A stretch of 64,000 nucleotides of DNA from Porodaedalea pini (GCA_002794775.1 NBAY01000019.1:248001-312000), one strand, 5' to 3'. Counted from the stretch's first letter, positions 33,246-44,621 are shown. The notes: generated by a model not told the origin, from the sequence alone. Made by a program: numbers and translations.

Positions 33246-33403
33246 GTGCTGGGTTCTGCGATGTAGCTCTTAGTGTAAGCCGTATCCTTGTCGAAAGTCC
33301 ATAGTGTACCATTAGTCAATCAGCCAAAGGGTTCTCTATTGAGAGAAAGATGACATGCGAACAGTTGTAAACGACCCGAGAATTCATGCATGACGGAGCG
33401 AAA

Positions 33404-34234
33404 TCAGATCTTTCCATGTCCACCTGTCTCATAAAACTCCATCATGCGTTGAACTATGACGTCTAGTCCGGCAAGCCAGCGCGCGAGCTCCCCGTCCAGC
33501 TTCTCTTGTGAGCCACCCTGTGCAATCCGTGAATAGAAGTCCCGCCTGTACGGGCACGCACGCATCGCAACCTGAACTACGGTTCGTATGGCGAAGCCGT
33601 GGTGGTGCCGCAGAACGGTATCGTATGCCCGTGAGAAGCTCGGCTGCAATTTATCTTCGTGCGGATTTTCACGTGCGTTCTGTAGCGCACGGCATGTAAA
33701 GAGGAGTCCACTTGAAGAGATACGCAGATGAGCTCGGCTAGTCAAATACACAACGGAGTCTCATACCGCAAAAGCCGGCGAAGAGACGCTGTTCCGTGCT
33801 TGTTTGATGCGTCCGCTTCGCTGTGCACCAGTTTCTCGAGTGTATGGCACTCCTCTGGTTTGGCGTTGAATGTCATCCGTACACCCTGCACAAATTTTAG
33901 GATACTCAGTTGACACATAGAAATCGAGAATATGGAGCCACTAACATGTATGTTGCTCTTAATGTCGGCCTGGACAAAAGAGAATACACCAACGCCCAGT
34001 AAGTCTATAAGCTCCAATGGACGGAATCAGTCAGTGCTTCTAGATGGTCTACTAAAATTTGAAAACTCACCGAACATGCCCACAAGTCCATCGGATGCCT
34101 CAAGAAACTCCACAGTCGGAACGCCAGCGTCCGTGAGTGGTATATCCGCAAAAGACTGGGATAATATGATTAGCAGAATGATGGGCACTGAAGACATTCC
34201 CTGCTACCTTTACGGTTTCGAAGTAGGGCGCCAT
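33404..34234 (-). CDS. Glycolipid transfer protein (GLTP family), 207 aa
   Basis: Exons 34234..34208, 34155..34071, 34004..33946, 33885..33767 and 33737..33404 join in phase to 207 residues. The sequence begins MAPYFETVKSFADIPL. It contains FLEASDGLVGMFDLLG, the SFVQADIKSNI helix carrying the Asp/Lys sugar-headgroup contacts of the family, SSGLLFTCRALQ with the conserved Phe/Cys/Arg helix, LRHHHGFAIRTVVQVAMRACPYRRDFY, and a C-terminal helix. The length equals that of typical fungal and human GLTP. It moves glycosphingolipids between membranes in the cytosol. The first exon is only 27 nt. Confidence 0.9.
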
Positions 34235-34549
34235 AGTGAGAATCGAGAATAAAGGTTCCACAGAAGTCGTCTTTCAAGTGTTGAACACGGTGAGCTGACG
34301 TTCGAGCAGGTCTGAACGTAGTCACAAAGCGGTACAGCTAAGAGGACTACCCAGTGAGAGGTGATGAAGGTCAGAGTCGTGTACCACTGTCTGACAGCTG
34401 CAGGATGCAAGCAGGCATGCGCGCGCATAGATGTTGGAGCACAACGTGCTGTCGTGCCGCATGAAGTGTGACGCGAACTATTGTGCATGAAACCATCACG
34501 TGTTAGAATTTCGCATGGTTTATCACAAAAAAAAGTCAATCCTCGATTA

Positions 34550-35127
34550 CAGTCCCGGACCGGTCCTTGCACCAGCACATTTTCATCTCCCTTTTTCACA
34601 TTATTTACAAACCTTTATTCCAAACAAAAAATACCACATAAAGTGACTTCTGTTGAGAACTAAGTGTGCCAATTTTTGAGCAAAAATATTGAAGGATAAA
34701 AATACCATGAAAGATTTATGTTTCGAGGCCAAAATGAGTTGTCACCGGTCCTTGCACCACATTATCCCCACGCTCGGTTCACTTCGTGATCTGAAATAAG
34801 ATGAAGGAGTCACGTGACTTTCCAAAATGCGACTCAAAGGCCTGGGGAGCTTGTTGAATTTTTCTACAACTCAATTTCAAATATAGTTTGCTGTGTGGAA
34901 AAGAAGGCAAACATTTTTGAAACAAGTGCAGATCATCACTTTCCTAATTGACCATGGGCCATAACTTGATGAATTCTTAGTCTTTTTACAGTTTTTTTCT
35001 TCTGACATATATTATAGCCAATTAGAACCTAACTAAGTGTTATTTAGAGCTCAGGAGGTTGTTGAAGCTGTGTTACAGGCAGGGTGGTGCAAGGAGTGGG
35101 GGTGGTGCAAGGACCGGTCCGGGACTG
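34550..35127. mobile_element. MITE 1, Tc1/mariner-type ends, 578 bp
   Basis: The inverted ends CAGTCCCGGACCGGTCCTTG (continuing CACCA) at 34550 and its complement ending at 35127 are perfect over about 25 nt. TA duplications are at 34548-34549 and 35128-35129. An internal copy of GGTCCTTGCACCA is near 34745, and GTGCAAGG motifs repeat at the right end. There is no coding capacity. It lies in the upstream region of the GLTP gene. Confidence 0.9.
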
Positions 35128-35356
35128 TATCGCAAGTCCCCACATTTCATGAAACACTCTTCTAAAATCGAGCGTGGCTTCACAGTTAATATGCTCATCT
35201 GACAGTAAAGCCTCACTGGCTTCAGTCGGGAGTTTTTCAGAGACAGGTAATGCTTTGGCTTGAAATGTTAGGACTCAGTTAAAACCTGAGGCACTATAGT
35301 AACTTACAATACATCGCATGTCTGCGCATTGTATGTAAAAGTCTTGGAAGGCGCAG

Positions 35357-35917
35357 TCAAATCTTTAGGTCCTCCATATCTTCCCTTACGTTCTCCACTG
35401 ACTCCCCCTTCCAACCCTTTCTCGCAGATGCAGCTGTCTTTGCCATCCCAGCTCCTTCAATCTCAGGCTCGCTATCCGATTCACTTGAGCTCTCCACCTT
35501 TGGCCTCATAGCCCTTTTTACGAGGATGGGTGGCTCCATGTTATTCCTTTCGGACAGCAATAGAAAATCTTCCAAGCCTTTGTCTTCGCTGGAATCGACG
35601 CCTTCGGCAGCATCATTTTTATGAGTTGAGTACCAGTGAGGTATATGACATAGACCCAGGATTTCCATAACGCACAAAATATCATCTGCTGAGAATTCGA
35701 TGTCCGAGAGGTCCTTTTCAGTCACGTGCTCGTGAAAGCAGATTATTGGTCGGTAAGCCCAGTCGTAGCTGAGCCAGAAATCGACACCCGTTTGCTCACG
35801 AAGGACTTCCTTAACGACATGAGTCAAGAACTCTGGATGTTCTGCACGGATCTTCATATCCCTCGCAAGCTTTTTGGTGAGCTTCCACTTGAAGTGGTAA
35901 CCAAAAAGCCACGTCAT
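35357..35917 (-). CDS. Acidic-tailed small protein, paralogue 3 of 4
   Basis: Intronless, 186 residues, starting MTWLFGYHFKWKL. The domain shows TGVDFWLSYD, a central FHEHVTEKDLSDIEFSADD and HIPHWYSTH, corresponding to FVED.ER..D.EYSA and PKWYE of paralogues 1 and 2. The last 60 residues are Glu/Asp/Ser-rich with scattered Lys (SSSESDSEPEIEGAG). It pairs most closely with paralogue 4 and forms the second subgroup. No family is recognised; the function is unknown. The palindrome at 36264-37055 separates it from paralogue 4. Confidence 0.65.
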   Translation of the reverse strand: MTWLFGYHFKWKLTKKLARDMKIRAEHPEFLTHVVKEVLREQTGVDFWLSYDWAYRPIICFHEHVTEKDLSDIEFSADDILCVMEILGLCHIPHWYSTHKNDAAEGVDSSEDKGLEDFLLLSERNNMEPPILVKRAMRPKVESSSESDSEPEIEGAGMAKTAASARKGWKGESVENVREDMEDLKI

Positions 35918-36263
35918 TTCTGCATTCGATCAGATGAGAAGGACTGGTAATTCTGGATGACTTGAATACAGATCTTGAGTTCTGGTGCCGTTCTGGTGTG
36001 TAGAAGGATGGCTGCTGTGATGGCAGGAGATAAACCGTGATGTGGAGATGAAGGTTGTCGCATCAACCTCATAAGTTACTTTGTGACTGTGACTACCATG
36101 ACTCTTTCAGGCCACCATGGCCAGCCTCCAGGCAACATTTTATGTCTTGTCTTTCTCGCATCAATCCTTATCTTGAAGCCCCACAAGAGTGCTGGAGAAA
36201 ATTGACTAAGAATCCGATCAGAAATGGCACACGGTCAAACAAGTCTTCAATGATCACACACAT

Positions 36264-37055
36264 GGCAGGAAAATCCGGAGTTTTCTGTGAGGGAGGAGCA
36301 TATCACAGAGTGTTTAGTGGGGCTCATATAATTTTGGCTGGAAAAGCCTTACATGGATTGTAAATTCTCAATCAATCAAAATGTGCAGAAATTATGCTTT
36401 ATGTATCTAAAATTGATGGCCATCAAGAAAAGTATTTCTGAACTCAGTGTCTACAATCTACTTTGCCAAAGGATAAGATAATTCTGGGATTCTGAATCTC
36501 CATTGTCCATAAATAAAGAGAATGGTGGTTATTAGATTTAGAATCTGTAAAGTCTTGGACACAAAGGAAAGAGGCTCATTGGATTTAAAATCCACATAGA
36601 CTCCTTGCATGAATGGAAGATCTCTCTCAGATTTGGGATCTATGGATCACATGATTAGCATATAATCAACTCAGCATAGATCCCAAATCTAAGAGAGATC
36701 TTCCATTCATGCAAGGAGTCTATGTGGATTTTAAATCCAATGAGCCTCTTTCCTTTGTGTCCAAGACTTTACAGATTCTAAATCTAATAACCACCATTCT
36801 CTTTATTTATGGACAATGGAGATTCAGAATCCCAGAATTATCTTATCCTTTGGCAAAGTAGATTGTAGACACTGAGTTCAGAAATACTTTTCTTGATGGC
36901 CATCAATTTTAGATACATAAAGCATAATTTCTGCACATTTTGATTGATTGAGAATTTACAATCCATGTAAGGCTTTTCCAGCCAAAATTATATGAGCCCC
37001 ACTAAACACTCTGTGATATGCTCCTCCCTCACGGAAAACCCCGGATTTTCCTGCC
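36264..37055. repeat. Near-perfect 0.8-kb palindrome (foldback element)
   Basis: The sequence from GGCAGGAAAATCCGGAG at 36264 recurs as its reverse complement ending ...TTTTCCTGCC at 37055. Arms are about 385 nt, almost identical (a few mismatches near the outer ends), with a roughly 25-nt loop around 36655. There is no coding frame. No certain target duplication was found (CA.GGCAGG on both sides). A transcript from either side would fold into one long duplex. Confidence 0.92.
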
Positions 37056-37318
37056 GTGACAGTCTAAAATGGCGTCGAGTGCGAGTGCCGGAAGAATGCA
37101 GATTGATACACGAAACAAATACTGAGCGGACACATCAATTTTTATCCGCTCTAACGAGAAGCTTCGTGACTGACCAATATATATATCGAGTCATCGTAGA
37201 GTATAACCTCGCTGACTGCAACGGTCATCGAAGTAAGACACACGCAACAAAGGAGCAAAAGACATCACATTTCAAAACCACTCAGAGATATTTTAGCAAG
37301 GCAAGCACAAGTACATTA

Positions 37319-37903
37319 TCAGATCGTCATGGCCTGTACACCCTTCCTTACATTCCCTACCGATCCCCCATCCTTACCCTTGCCCGCCTTAAAATTCGCC
37401 TTCTCCTTCCCAACGCCTTCTGTTTCTGTTTCGCTTTCTGAAATGTCTTCATTCGAGTGACTATCCGAATCGCTGTCCGAATCTGAGTCGCTCTCATCCG
37501 GTGAGGGAGGCCTTTGCAGCCACGCCGGCCTCTCGGACCCCGATATGTTCCCAGCATCGATTTCGTCGTCGTCACTGGACTCTTCCTCGTATACGACATC
37601 AGCTGGACTGTCGGAATACCAGCGAGGAGCGTGTTTCAAACGCATGACTTTCATGACGCGCACAATCTCGCCAACAGAGAATTTGATACCAGCCGTGTCA
37701 CGTTCCGTCTCATTCTCGAAGAAAGTGATGATAATGCGATCCTGTCGGTCGTGGGAAATCCAGAAGTCGACACCAGAGTCTGCCTGAATCTGGCGGTGGA
37801 CTTTGAATGCAAGGAACTCCCAACGTGGAACTTTGATTCCCCTCCTTGTTGCAAACTTCTTGGCTGTACGCCATTTGAGATGAAATCCGAAATACCAGGT
37901 CAT
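37319..37903 (-). CDS. Acidic-tailed small protein, paralogue 4 of 4
   Basis: Intronless, 194 residues. The start MTWYFGFHLKWRT aligns with MTWLFGYHFKWKL of paralogue 3. Then come SGVDFWISHD, FFENETERDTAGIKFSVGE and HAPRWYSDSP, an acidic region and an Asp-Ser dipeptide run of five repeats (DSDSDSDSDS) followed by a basic-acidic end. The pattern of the conserved domain is the same in all four paralogues although identity between subgroups is low. The Asp-Ser run resembles CK2-target tails of nuclear proteins, but no role can be assigned. Confidence 0.68.
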   Translation of the reverse strand: MTWYFGFHLKWRTAKKFATRRGIKVPRWEFLAFKVHRQIQADSGVDFWISHDRQDRIIITFFENETERDTAGIKFSVGEIVRVMKVMRLKHAPRWYSDSPADVVYEEESSDDDEIDAGNISGSERPAWLQRPPSPDESDSDSDSDSDSHSNEDISESETETEGVGKEKANFKAGKGKDGGSVGNVRKGVQAMTI

Positions 37904-38321
37904 GATGCCGCGTCTCGTGAAAGAGAGTAGTATCGTGATAGATGGTTAGACGAGTGAAGGCCCGTACGAGATTAAGAGTCGGTGGATGAACAGAAAGCAA
38001 CGTCGCACGCCTTAATAAGCCGAGCGTGGCTATAACTTACATAACTCGTCTTTGTGCCTTGTGGCACTGCCGATTAGTGCTCAACCTTCGCTTACACTGT
38101 TACAGGAAGAACGACGGCGAGACCGGCTTTCGCCAGAAGAAGTGGCCGGCCACAGGCCATCTTTGTTACCTTCCATCAAATTCTATACACGATGGAGTCT
38201 TTTTCTCGTGGCACACAACGTGCTATCCAACTTATAAACCAGCGCGAACTGCGCAAGCTGATCTTTGGAACTCGTCTCTCTGCTCTAAGCTTTGCATCTA
38301 TCTGCAGTACAATACCCCTTT
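37904..38321. other. Intergenic, possible 5' exon of the next gene
   Basis: A frame from 38192 (MESFSRGTQRAIQLINQREL) could be an upstream exon of the following gene or an unrelated short frame. No splice pair could be settled. Confidence 0.3.
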
Positions 38322-39482
38322 ATGCTACGCCCCTCTTTTATAGATCGTATTCGCCTGGCTATCGCCATCGCACACGGACTCCAATTTCAAGAAGAATTGG
38401 ACGGATTTGAAGAAGAGGGTATGCAGAATGTCGCGGAGGTTGCATGGTACCAGACTGTCACGCACTGCCTTACCACGGTTTTTAAGGAGAATCCGCGTAT
38501 CACGCTGAACCCCCAGCGCCCTTTCAAACGGCTGCTTCACTCCGATTCTAAACAGAAAGACATCGTGAAAAAGCGTATCCCAGACTTCACAATATTTCTC
38601 TCGCAATACATGGTTGTCTACGACTTCCCCATTATCACACGTACGGCAGCCATCATGATCGTTGAGGTCAAGGGGATGCCTAAGCCAGGAAACTCGATCA
38701 TAAATATGCGATATTCAGCTTGGAACCAAGCTCTTGAGCAAGCCGCATACGTTCTTGCCAAGGCTAAGTGGCAGAAGGCGATCGGAATCATGATTTGCAT
38801 CGGAGTCGAATGGGCCTTTGCTGTAATTGGGGAAGCCATGATTGCCAAACTTCCTGAACATACCGATGATGATTATAAACCAGGTGAAGAATCCCAATCT
38901 GAAGAATCCCAATCCGAAGACTCGGACATCGACCTACAGTTGCCAGAAAACGAGCTTGAGAGTTTGACCGGCTTTTCTATTGGAAGGCGCGAGAATCGGC
39001 CCATTAGACCCTTGCCTCCTAACGCAAACGGTCCAGTGACTCGTTTGGCCGTCCTCAGAGCTCGTGCAGCAGCTTCAGTAGAACATTTTCAGTCCGACCT
39101 CTCTGAAGCTGACTCCTCGACAAGTTCAGCTTCAACCGGAGTTCGTCCTTATAGTGCAGCAGCAGCTCGACCGGGACAAGGCCCTCCTAGCGAGCCTGGC
39201 GGTGAGGACAATTCCAACAGTCGGCGTAAGAAGCGTAAAGCTCGCTTCTTTGACCCTTCCACGTCAATTTACTATAGATACGGGACGAATGACTCCAAAA
39301 AGGCCCTTTCAAAAGTGCGCAAGGAATTGAAGCGGATGCCTGGTTTTCAAACAGAGGATTGGCAAAAGGCCTTCACGGACGTAAATGAGTTGGTACATTT
39401 CTGCCCTTCACGCCTCACCAGAAACGCTAATGCTATACATTTTATAGCTTTAATGATACGCAGAAAATGTTCGATAACATAG
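38322..39482 (+). CDS. Putative PD-(D/E)XK-fold protein of unknown function
   Basis: Open frame of 386 residues from the first in-frame ATG. Residues 86-89 are IPDF and residues 114-118 VEVKG, giving the D...(E)xK spacing of a restriction-endonuclease-like core. NQALEQAAYVLAKAKW (about 133-148) supplies the helix that follows in such folds. Residues about 180-310 are acidic and Ser/Pro-rich, followed by a basic KKRK patch that could be a nuclear signal, and a short C-terminal helical region. The nuclease call is an inference from motif spacing only; the substrate and host role are unknown. It sits 1.7 kb from the Argonaute gene with nothing recognisable between. Confidence 0.5.
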   Translation: MLRPSFIDRIRLAIAIAHGLQFQEELDGFEEEGMQNVAEVAWYQTVTHCLTTVFKENPRITLNPQRPFKRLLHSDSKQKDIVKKRIPDFTIFLSQYMVVYDFPIITRTAAIMIVEVKGMPKPGNSIINMRYSAWNQALEQAAYVLAKAKWQKAIGIMICIGVEWAFAVIGEAMIAKLPEHTDDDYKPGEESQSEESQSEDSDIDLQLPENELESLTGFSIGRRENRPIRPLPPNANGPVTRLAVLRARAAASVEHFQSDLSEADSSTSSASTGVRPYSAAAARPGQGPPSEPGGEDNSNSRRKKRKARFFDPSTSIYYRYGTNDSKKALSKVRKELKRMPGFQTEDWQKAFTDVNELVHFCPSRLTRNANAIHFIALMIRRKCSIT

Positions 39483-41067
39483 ATGCTGGGATTGAACCGC
39501 CTGCTGGATGCTACTAATGAACCTAATAAAGGTAAAATTAATATAGATAGATACATTAAGATCTAAGTGAAATATTCTTGCATGAAATGTGCGCTGTCAT
39601 GTGTTTGGATAGTGAATGATACAGATTGCTGATTTTGGGAGAAGTTGAATGTCTGCTTGAATAGAGTGCGTGGTGGACATAAAGCCTCATGTATCGAAAG
39701 CATAGGGAAATGGTCGTAATACCTAGAATTCCGTGCGACGTGGAAGTTACATACAATTCGCTGCTCTTGACTACCAACAAATCAACCATGAGCACTGGAA
39801 TATAGTACTTACCATTGAGTGATAGTATCTAAAGCGTGGTCAGCAACATCGAAGCACTCTACTTCGTCATAAGACAGTTCTCGACACTATCAGGGGCCAT
39901 TTTTCACCCTTGCTGAATATACCGCTGATAGATATATTCAGAGAATTTCATTACTCTGCCGAATCATCTGTAGCACAATACTGAGGAATGCTGCGCGGCA
40001 AGCTTCTATGTGGCAATCTAGTAGAGAATAGTGGAAAGATCGAGCCCCACTTCTCGGACACATTCGTACACTTGTTCTTATCACAAATCGTGACTGAAAA
40101 AATGAAATATATCTCACAGAAGCAAATTGTGCTCTTCGCGACAGACAGATGATCTCAGATTAATCATTAGGACTTCCTCGACTTGATGCTGCGGAGGGCA
40201 GCCCAGCCCACGTCACAAAAGTCCAGATCTGATACACTGATAGGACTCGAAGCTTACTTGTCAGATGATTCGGACTTGAGGACGGCATGTGAATTTCACT
40301 GCACGAGTGTTTTTTTAGTTGAACGGTCCCCCCCAGCAGCCAAACACCCCGTTTGAGGGCCGGCGCGTTCGCGACGCGTTTCCTGCACGTGATCACTTTG
40401 TAACGCCAGTTTCTTCATGATCAACTTGGACCCGTCCATATCCATCTGACAACCTGCAGCTCTTCACGCCGCATCTCCTAAAGTAAATCCTAGAAAAGAG
40501 CAGGATGGAAGGTCTCAAGGTCTTCTCCAGAAGATGCCTCAAAAAATCCACTTCCCGCAGGCACCTCGGGTGACGACGAAGACGTGAACTTCCATGCCAT
40601 CTTCTACACAGCTATCCTTCACTTTTGCGATTTCATCTCGATCCTTCTCTTTAAGGCGGAAGCTGAGCTCGAGGCGGTATATCAGGTGCGTGCGAACAAT
40701 AATTATCGTTCACTTTTGTATTTTTAATTCGAACTACAAAGTGAAGACATGCGCAGAGACAAATTTTTCTGTTTCGTAGCTCTCGGCTTGTCCGCAGCTG
40801 TCGGCACCAGAGAACGTGGCGCGGCGTCGGCGGGATCTTTCAAATCGCCATCTGCGCAGCTTGCCTTCACCTGCCAAAGCCGAATCTCGATGCTACTTCC
40901 CGAGTTCGAGCACAGTTCGGTGACATCTGTGAGGTATGTGCAATGAACTCTAGTGCTCCGCTCTGTATTTTTGAGTCGAAGCTCGGTGTGAAGGTAGGCG
41001 CAGGATACCTGAGAAATGTCTCTGCTGCGCTGTACTGTGAAACTCCTGCGGTACGGCCATTCTCTGG
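39483..41067. other. Intergenic, 1.6 kb
   Basis: No supported gene. A short plausible frame around 40585-40688 (VNFHAIFYTAILHFCDFISILL) precedes a GTGCGT donor-like site but has no partner exon that can be identified. Minus-strand frames over 40724-41263 are shadows of the Argonaute leader. Confidence 0.35.
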
Positions 41068-41075
41068 TATAAAAG
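41068..41075 (+). promoter_or_regulatory. TATA box of the Argonaute gene
   Basis: TATAAAAG, about 95 nt upstream of the ATG at 41170, matches the TATA consensus at a typical fungal distance. Confidence 0.6.
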
Positions 41076-41169
41076 GATCTCCCCTGCGTCGACAAGACTC
41101 CATCCCCAACAACCATCTCTCTCACAAAAGCAACTTTACAACACAAGCCCTTCTTCATTCTGAAGCAAC

Positions 41170-44044
41170 ATGGACAACTCTCGTGGATACGGACATGGTC
41201 CAAGCAGTGCTCGTGAAGGTCCGCCGACTCTACAGGGTTCATACTCTGATCTCGGCCATGCAACCCCCGACTCTCGTGTGAACGACCGCGACATGTCTGA
41301 ACTTACTTCACATTTCCGTGCGCTTTCCACATCGACAACGGACAAGGTCGTGCGCCCTAGTTTTGGCACGCGCGGAGCAGCGATCAACCTCCGCTCTAAT
41401 ATGTTCGAGCTCAACTATCCAAAGGACGTTATTCTGTACGACTACGTGATGGGGATCGAGCCACGTATTCGCAGTGAGGAAGAGGACCTTCGGAAGCATG
41501 TCATCGGGCTGTTTGAAAAGTCGAAGGAGGTTGGGCCCTATGTGCAAGGGATTGTGCTCGATGGCACTCGCCGGCTTATCGCGAAGCAAGCGATGCCAAA
41601 GAATTTCTCGGTCACTGTCAAGGCACATGCAGACGTTGGAAAGGGAACGCGCTCGGGTGAGAATGCGTACGCTGTGACTCTGGTTGGTCCTAAGGAATTG
41701 AAGTCGGCGGAGCTGGCCCGGTACGTCTAACATTCACCTAATGTGCTTGCAATTGGCTACTGACGTTGTAACTATCTTAGCTTCCTGCGCTGCGAAGACC
41801 CCACCTACAACCCAATCCCCATCCTGTCTGCCTTCAATCTAATCGTGACATCGCATGCGGCTCGCACAGGCGTGCGTGCGTCGGGAAAACATGCTTATTT
41901 CTTTGCACCGGACTCGGAGTCAGGGGTCCGCGCGAGGGCCGGTATTGCGGTTGTCAATGGATTCTTTGCGACGGTCCGCCCGGTCTATAAGTCCCTCATG
42001 GTGAACGTTAATACGTGCATGAGTGCGTTCTATGTGCCACGCGACCACTTGAGTGATGCGATGCTCGAGTTCCTTCGTCAGTCGCAAGGAGCGGCGCATC
42101 CGCAGAAGTTCTTCGGGAAAATGAGAGTGACGACGAATTATCTTGGGTACCGAAAGCACAGCACTATCAAGGGCTTTGGTTCCGCGACTGCGAAGAAGAC
42201 TTCGTTCCATAGTGAGGAGTTGGGCAAAGTAACGGTCGAGAAATACTTCCAGAAGAGTAAGTCATTCGGAATCGTTCATATCAATCTCACTAAACTGCAT
42301 CCATAGAGTTTGGGATTTCTCTGAAGCATGCGGATGACCTGCCCGTCGTGAACATCGGGACGAAGGACAAGGACGTTTTCGTCCCAGCGGAAGTTTGCAG
42401 GATCGAAGTCGGCAGTCTCTTCACGGGTGAGCTCACCCGTCGGGAGAGCGCCTCTCTATGCGCGGCCAACTGTAAGACACCCGCAGCAAATGCGCAAACT
42501 TTGACCGTCAAAGGCCTCCGCCTGCTCGGATTTGAGTCGAACACACCGCCAATGGCAAGTTTCGGTATCAAGATCTCGCTGGACATGGCTGTTATTTCGG
42601 CGCGCGTTCTGTCTGCGCCGAAGGTGAATTATCAATCGGGTCAGCTGGCCGTGGTCAATGGGTCTTGGACGACCCGTGGCATCCGTTTTGCAAAGGCCGC
42701 ACAGCTCACACATTTGGCCGTACTTGTCCTGCGCGATGGTGGACCGGAAGATTTCAGCAGCAACTCCGACGTCGCACTTCGTGAAGTGATGGATGCTCTC
42801 CTTGCCAAATGTCATTCTTGCGGGATGCAAGTAAGCACAAACTACGAAGTGCGTGCGATCGATCTCCCGCGAGCAACATCGGATGATCCATTCCGGGACC
42901 AAGCTCTGCGTGCGGTTTCAAAGACACTGAACTCGTTCCCGGGTAAGCCGAAGATGGTCCTCACGCTTGTCTCTAACAAGGACCCGCACATCTACGCTGG
43001 GTTGAAGACGATGTTCGACACCGTCCTCGGATGTCAGGCCTTATGCGCGCTAATGTCGAACATACGCGAAAAGGAGGGTCAGGACCAGTACATGACTAAT
43101 CTGGCGCTCAAGTTGAACGCGAAGCTAGGCGGACTGAACCACACATTGGAGTTGGGATCTCTGAAATGGTTACAGAACACGATGTTGGTGGGAATGGACG
43201 TCACGCACCCAGGCGCGGGATGCATCAAGGGAACGCCGACGATTGCGGCTGTTGCGGCGAGTTGCGACATGAACTTCATGCAGTACCCGGCGAGTGTTTC
43301 TCTTCAGGAATACAGGAAAGAGGTCGGTGCACACTTCGCATCGCATTCTGATCTTACCGCTGACAATGATATTGACAGACGATCACGAATGCCAAGAACA
43401 TGATGATTGAACGGCTCAAGGAGTATAGGCAGCACATGAAGACATTCCCGGAACGCATCGTCATTTTCCGTGGAGGCGTTTCGGACAATCTGGGCCAGGA
43501 CGTGATGAGAGCTGAGGTCGGCGAAATGAAGAAGGCGTTCCGTGATCTCGTGGATTACAAGCCGAAGGTCACATTCGTGATCTGCGGCAAGGGCCACCGG
43601 ACTCGCTTCTATCCGACTCGGGCTCAGGATGCAGACCAGACGTCGAACTCGAAGGCTGGGACTGTCGTCGACCAGGGTGTGACCGGCATATACGACTTTG
43701 ACTTTTACTTGCAGGCGCACTCTGCGACGCAGGGGATGGTGCGGGCGACACGTTACACCGTGCTTTATGATGAGAACAAGTTTTCTACGGACGTCCTCCA
43801 GCAGGGTATCAACGATGTCAGCCACCTGTGGGCGCCTGCGTCTAACAGCGTGAGTCTCGTTCCACCTGTGTATTGGGCAGATCGTACTTGCGAGCGTGCT
43901 CGGCTATATCTTCACAAGATCCTGCCTCCGATCGAAGGAAGCAAGGAAAGCAAAGTACCACCGAAGGAGATTGTGAAGAAGGCGGAGGCACTGTGGGGAA
44001 GGGGTGTTCACGAGGAGCTGAAGGGTACGATGTACTACATGTGA
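41170..44044 (+). CDS. Argonaute protein, slicer tetrad incomplete, 902 aa
   Basis: Exons 41170..41720, 41781..42256, 42307..43322 and 43379..44044 give 902 residues in phase. The layout is ArgoN (about 55-190), linker, PAZ (about 265-400), MID (about 490-610, with IYAGLK and LKLNAKLGG) and PIWI (about 635-870). Argonautes load small RNAs and silence targets. Of the DEDH slicer residues, D in GMDVTHPG and the glutamate in YRKE are kept. The third Asp is Gly (FRGGVSD, codon 43472-43474) and the final His is Arg (ATRYTV, codon 43751-43753). In MID the 5'-phosphate Gln (human AGO2 Q545) aligns with Leu, while Tyr and both Lys remain. The frame is intact, so it looks like an expressed but cleavage-inactive Argonaute. 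Confidence 0.93.
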
Positions 44045-44621
44045 ATGTGACGCTTGCGAGTCAACAAATTTCCATGGGCCGAGTTTGTGTACGAATAGTA
44101 TGACTGTTGTGTAGCGTTGAATAAATGCTGAGAATAAGAATTACTGTCGCCTCGAAAGTAACGCGATTGCCATTAACATTCAAGCTTAAAGTCTCACACT
44201 TTTAAGCTTGTATAAGCATACAGATGGCTCGCGTGTCCCTCTCAGTGAGCTACAAAACTTCTTTCTTCAACGCCTATCGCTCAATGCATCACGTCTTGAA
44301 TAAGATATCACGGCTTTGAAGGCATTGTGACAAGACGAAGCTTCACAGCCATGGACTCCGATTCGGAGTCGCGCTTGCAGGTGACGCCTCCTTGTTCGGT
44401 CTATCCTCTGTGGATCGAGTCTACGCCTAATTGCTCATACCGCACAACGAAGACTTTCCCTTCTTTTGTCTTTGTGTATAACTTGAGATACGCGCAGAAG
44501 CAAGTATGATTCATACATATCAGGCTACATGAATATTTACCGGTGTATTCGGTGATGCCAAGTTAACCTTCTTCCACACAACTCTCACTTGGACTGCTCC
44601 GTCTCATAGGGCACCCCAGCC
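44045..44621. other. Intergenic between Argonaute and hydrolase
   Basis: Nothing supported. AATAAATG near 44122 may serve 3' end formation of the Argonaute transcript. Confidence 0.35.

Noticed and set aside
40724..41263. 179-residue minus-strand frame over the Argonaute promoter and start
   Set aside because: Antisense to the Argonaute first exon and leader, with no recognisable domain and no splice partners.
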